From Bradyrhizobium guangdongense (GTDB taxonomy: Bacteria; Pseudomonadota; Alphaproteobacteria; Rhizobiales; Xanthobacteraceae): 64,000 nucleotides of DNA. The DNA lies in assembly GCF_004114975.1 (NCBI RefSeq), contig NZ_CP030051.1:1550001-1614000 (forward strand), in the 5' to 3' direction. A program made the translations under genes and the position numbers. Below are positions 62,885 through 64,000 of the stretch, one piece after another. The notes beneath the pieces were generated by a model. It ran no database searches. It was not told the DNA's origin and saw nothing but the letters and a program-made list of their open reading frames with translations. Numbering within the stretch: the first letter of the stretch is position 1; each line of letters begins with the position of its first letter.

Positions 62885-64000
62885 ATGAGGACTGATCTCG
62901 CTGCGAGCTACGGCGAAGAAAGATTGCCGCGCTACACGAGCTATCCGACCGCGCCGCATTTTTCGGCCGCGATCGGTGCCGATACCTATGCACGCTGGCT
63001 GGCCGAGCTTCCCTCGAACGCCAGCGCGTCACTCTATCTTCACGTGCCGTTCTGCCGCGAGATGTGCTGGTATTGCGGCTGCCACACCCAGATCGTGCGT
63101 CGCGATGGCCTGATTGCAGCCTATCAGCGCACGCTGCGGAGCGAAATTGCGCAGGTCGCCGACACCATTGGCCGCCGCATCAAGGTCGAGCACATCCATT
63201 TCGGCGGCGGCACGCCGACGATCATGGCACCGGATGCCTTTGCCGAGCTGATGGCGGAGATGCGCCACGCTTTCTTCGTGCTGCCCTCGGCCGAGATCGC
63301 GGTCGAGATCGACCCGCGCACATTGACCGCGGAGATGGTCGAGGCGATGCGGCTCTCTGGCGTCAACCGCGCCAGCCTCGGCGTGCAGAGCTTCGATCCG
63401 GTCGTGCAGCGTGCCATCAACCGCGTGCAGAGTTACGAGCAGACCGCTTCCGTCGTCGACATGCTCAGGCAGGCCGGAATCCAGGGACTCAATTTCGACC
63501 TGATCTATGGCCTGCCGCACCAGACCATCGCATCCTGCCTGGATACGGTGCGGCGTTCGCTCGCTCTCGCGCCGGCTCGTTTCTCGGTGTTCGGCTACGC
63601 GCATGTGCCTGATTTCAAGAAGCACCAGCGCATGATCAACGAGAGCCATCTGCCTGACGGTCCTGCGCGTCACGACCAGGCCTGCGCCATCGCCAACGCG
63701 CTGAAGGAGGCCGGCTATGTGCAGATCGGCCTCGACCATTTCGCCCGCCCCGATGATGCCATGGCCGTGGCCTTCGAGCAGGGGACGCTGCGGCGAAATT
63801 TCCAGGGCTACACCACCGACCAAAGTGAGGTGCTGCTCGGCTTCGGTGCCAGCGCAATCGGACATCTGCCGCAAGGCTATGTCCAGAACGAGGTGCAGAT
63901 CGGTGCTTATCAGCACAGCATCGCGGATGGCCGCCTCGCCACGGCGAAAGGCTACAGGCTCACTGAAGACGACCGGTTGCGCGCCGACATCATCGAACGG
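62885..64000 (+). CDS. hemN: oxygen-independent coproporphyrinogen III oxidase (3' end outside window)
   Basis: HemN is a radical-SAM enzyme that decarboxylates coproporphyrinogen III without oxygen, for heme synthesis under low oxygen. The frame starts MRTDLAASYGEERLPRYTSYPTAPHF and has the radical-SAM motif CREMCWYC at residues 57-64 (CxxxCxxC) followed by GC. GGGTPTIM, EIDPRTL, RASLGVQSFDP and DLIYGLPHQT are the expected HemN motifs. 372 codons are in the window, with no stop; about 80 more are expected. It faces nirK and the small membrane protein. Rhizobial hemN genes are often under FixK control. Confidence 0.95.
   Translation, partial: MRTDLAASYGEERLPRYTSYPTAPHFSAAIGADTYARWLAELPSNASASLYLHVPFCREMCWYCGCHTQIVRRDGLIAAYQRTLRSEIAQVADTIGRRIKVEHIHFGGGTPTIMAPDAFAELMAEMRHAFFVLPSAEIAVEIDPRTLTAEMVEAMRLSGVNRASLGVQSFDPVVQRAINRVQSYEQTASVVDMLRQAGIQGLNFDLIYGLPHQTIASCLDTVRRSLALAPARFSVFGYAHVPDFKKHQRMINESHLPDGPARHDQACAIANALKEAGYVQIGLDHFARPDDAMAVAFEQGTLRRNFQGYTTDQSEVLLGFGASAIGHLPQGYVQNEVQIGAYQHSIADGRLATAKGYRLTEDDRLRADIIER

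Overview
The window is GC-rich chromosomal DNA from an alphaproteobacterium, most likely Bradyrhizobium or a close relative. The assignment rests on gene content and order: an AbrB/Doc pair beside an M3 peptidase, a stand-alone aa3 oxidase subunit IV, split pntA1-pntA2-pntB, DUF1244/DUF1036-pyk, GapR (DUF2312), nirK-nirV facing hemN, and intergenic repeats of a type I associate with Bradyrhizobium. No rRNA, tRNA, CRISPR array, transposase or prophage gene was recognised.

Layout. 1-2.2 kb: the 3' part of ftsH, a DUF3052 gene and a small hypothetical gene. 2.2-14.2 kb: four polytopic membrane proteins resembling GT-C/GT87 glycosyltransferases, an orphan Flp-type pilin, and between them (7.7-12.3 kb) a block of c-type cytochromes. 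That block holds a diheme c4-like cytochrome on the minus strand, then on the plus strand a large exported protein with one N-terminal CxxCH (Cyc2-like cytochrome-porin architecture), an Omp31-like barrel and two more diheme cytochromes. This is the best candidate for an undescribed system: a route for electrons between the outer membrane and the periplasm. 14.4-24.4 kb: TetR regulator, pyruvate kinase with DUF1036 protein, DUF1244, GapR, two cell-wall enzymes (DUF882 peptidase-like and L,D-transpeptidase) and an orphan NtrC-type regulator. 24.4-32.7 kb: M3 oligopeptidase, AbrB-Doc toxin-antitoxin pair, aa3 subunit IV, transhydrogenase operon, alpha/beta hydrolase, Ca2+/H+ antiporter and a cupin gene broken by a 5-bp duplication. 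32.8-43.9 kb: small envelope and hypothetical proteins, ribosomal protein S21, aquaporin, purEK, two c-di-GMP proteins, a cluster of very small genes and an L-2-hydroxyglutarate oxidase-like flavoprotein. 43.9-52.1 kb: glpD, a polyamine-type ABC transporter without its binding protein, and a converging CUT1-type ABC transporter without its ATPase. 52.3-60.2 kb: LysR, 4-oxalomesaconate tautomerase-like protein and DctA; AsmA-like protein; succinyl-CoA:3-ketoacid CoA-transferase; GNAT. 60.2-64 kb: nirV-nirK with an FNR/FixK-type box, a small membrane protein, and hemN running off the end.

Themes. Low-oxygen respiration is represented by nirK/nirV, hemN and perhaps the cytochrome block. Envelope biogenesis is represented by the DUF882 protein, L,D-transpeptidase, AsmA and GT-C proteins. 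Carbon and cofactor supply is represented by pyk, pntAB, purEK, glpD, scoAB and dctA. Short same-strand gaps and 1-4 bp overlaps indicate operons for purEK, potABC, the CUT1 genes, scoAB, pnt, DUF1036-pyk and the 10.2-12.3 kb cytochrome genes. All functions are inferred from reading the protein sequence; no database search was run.
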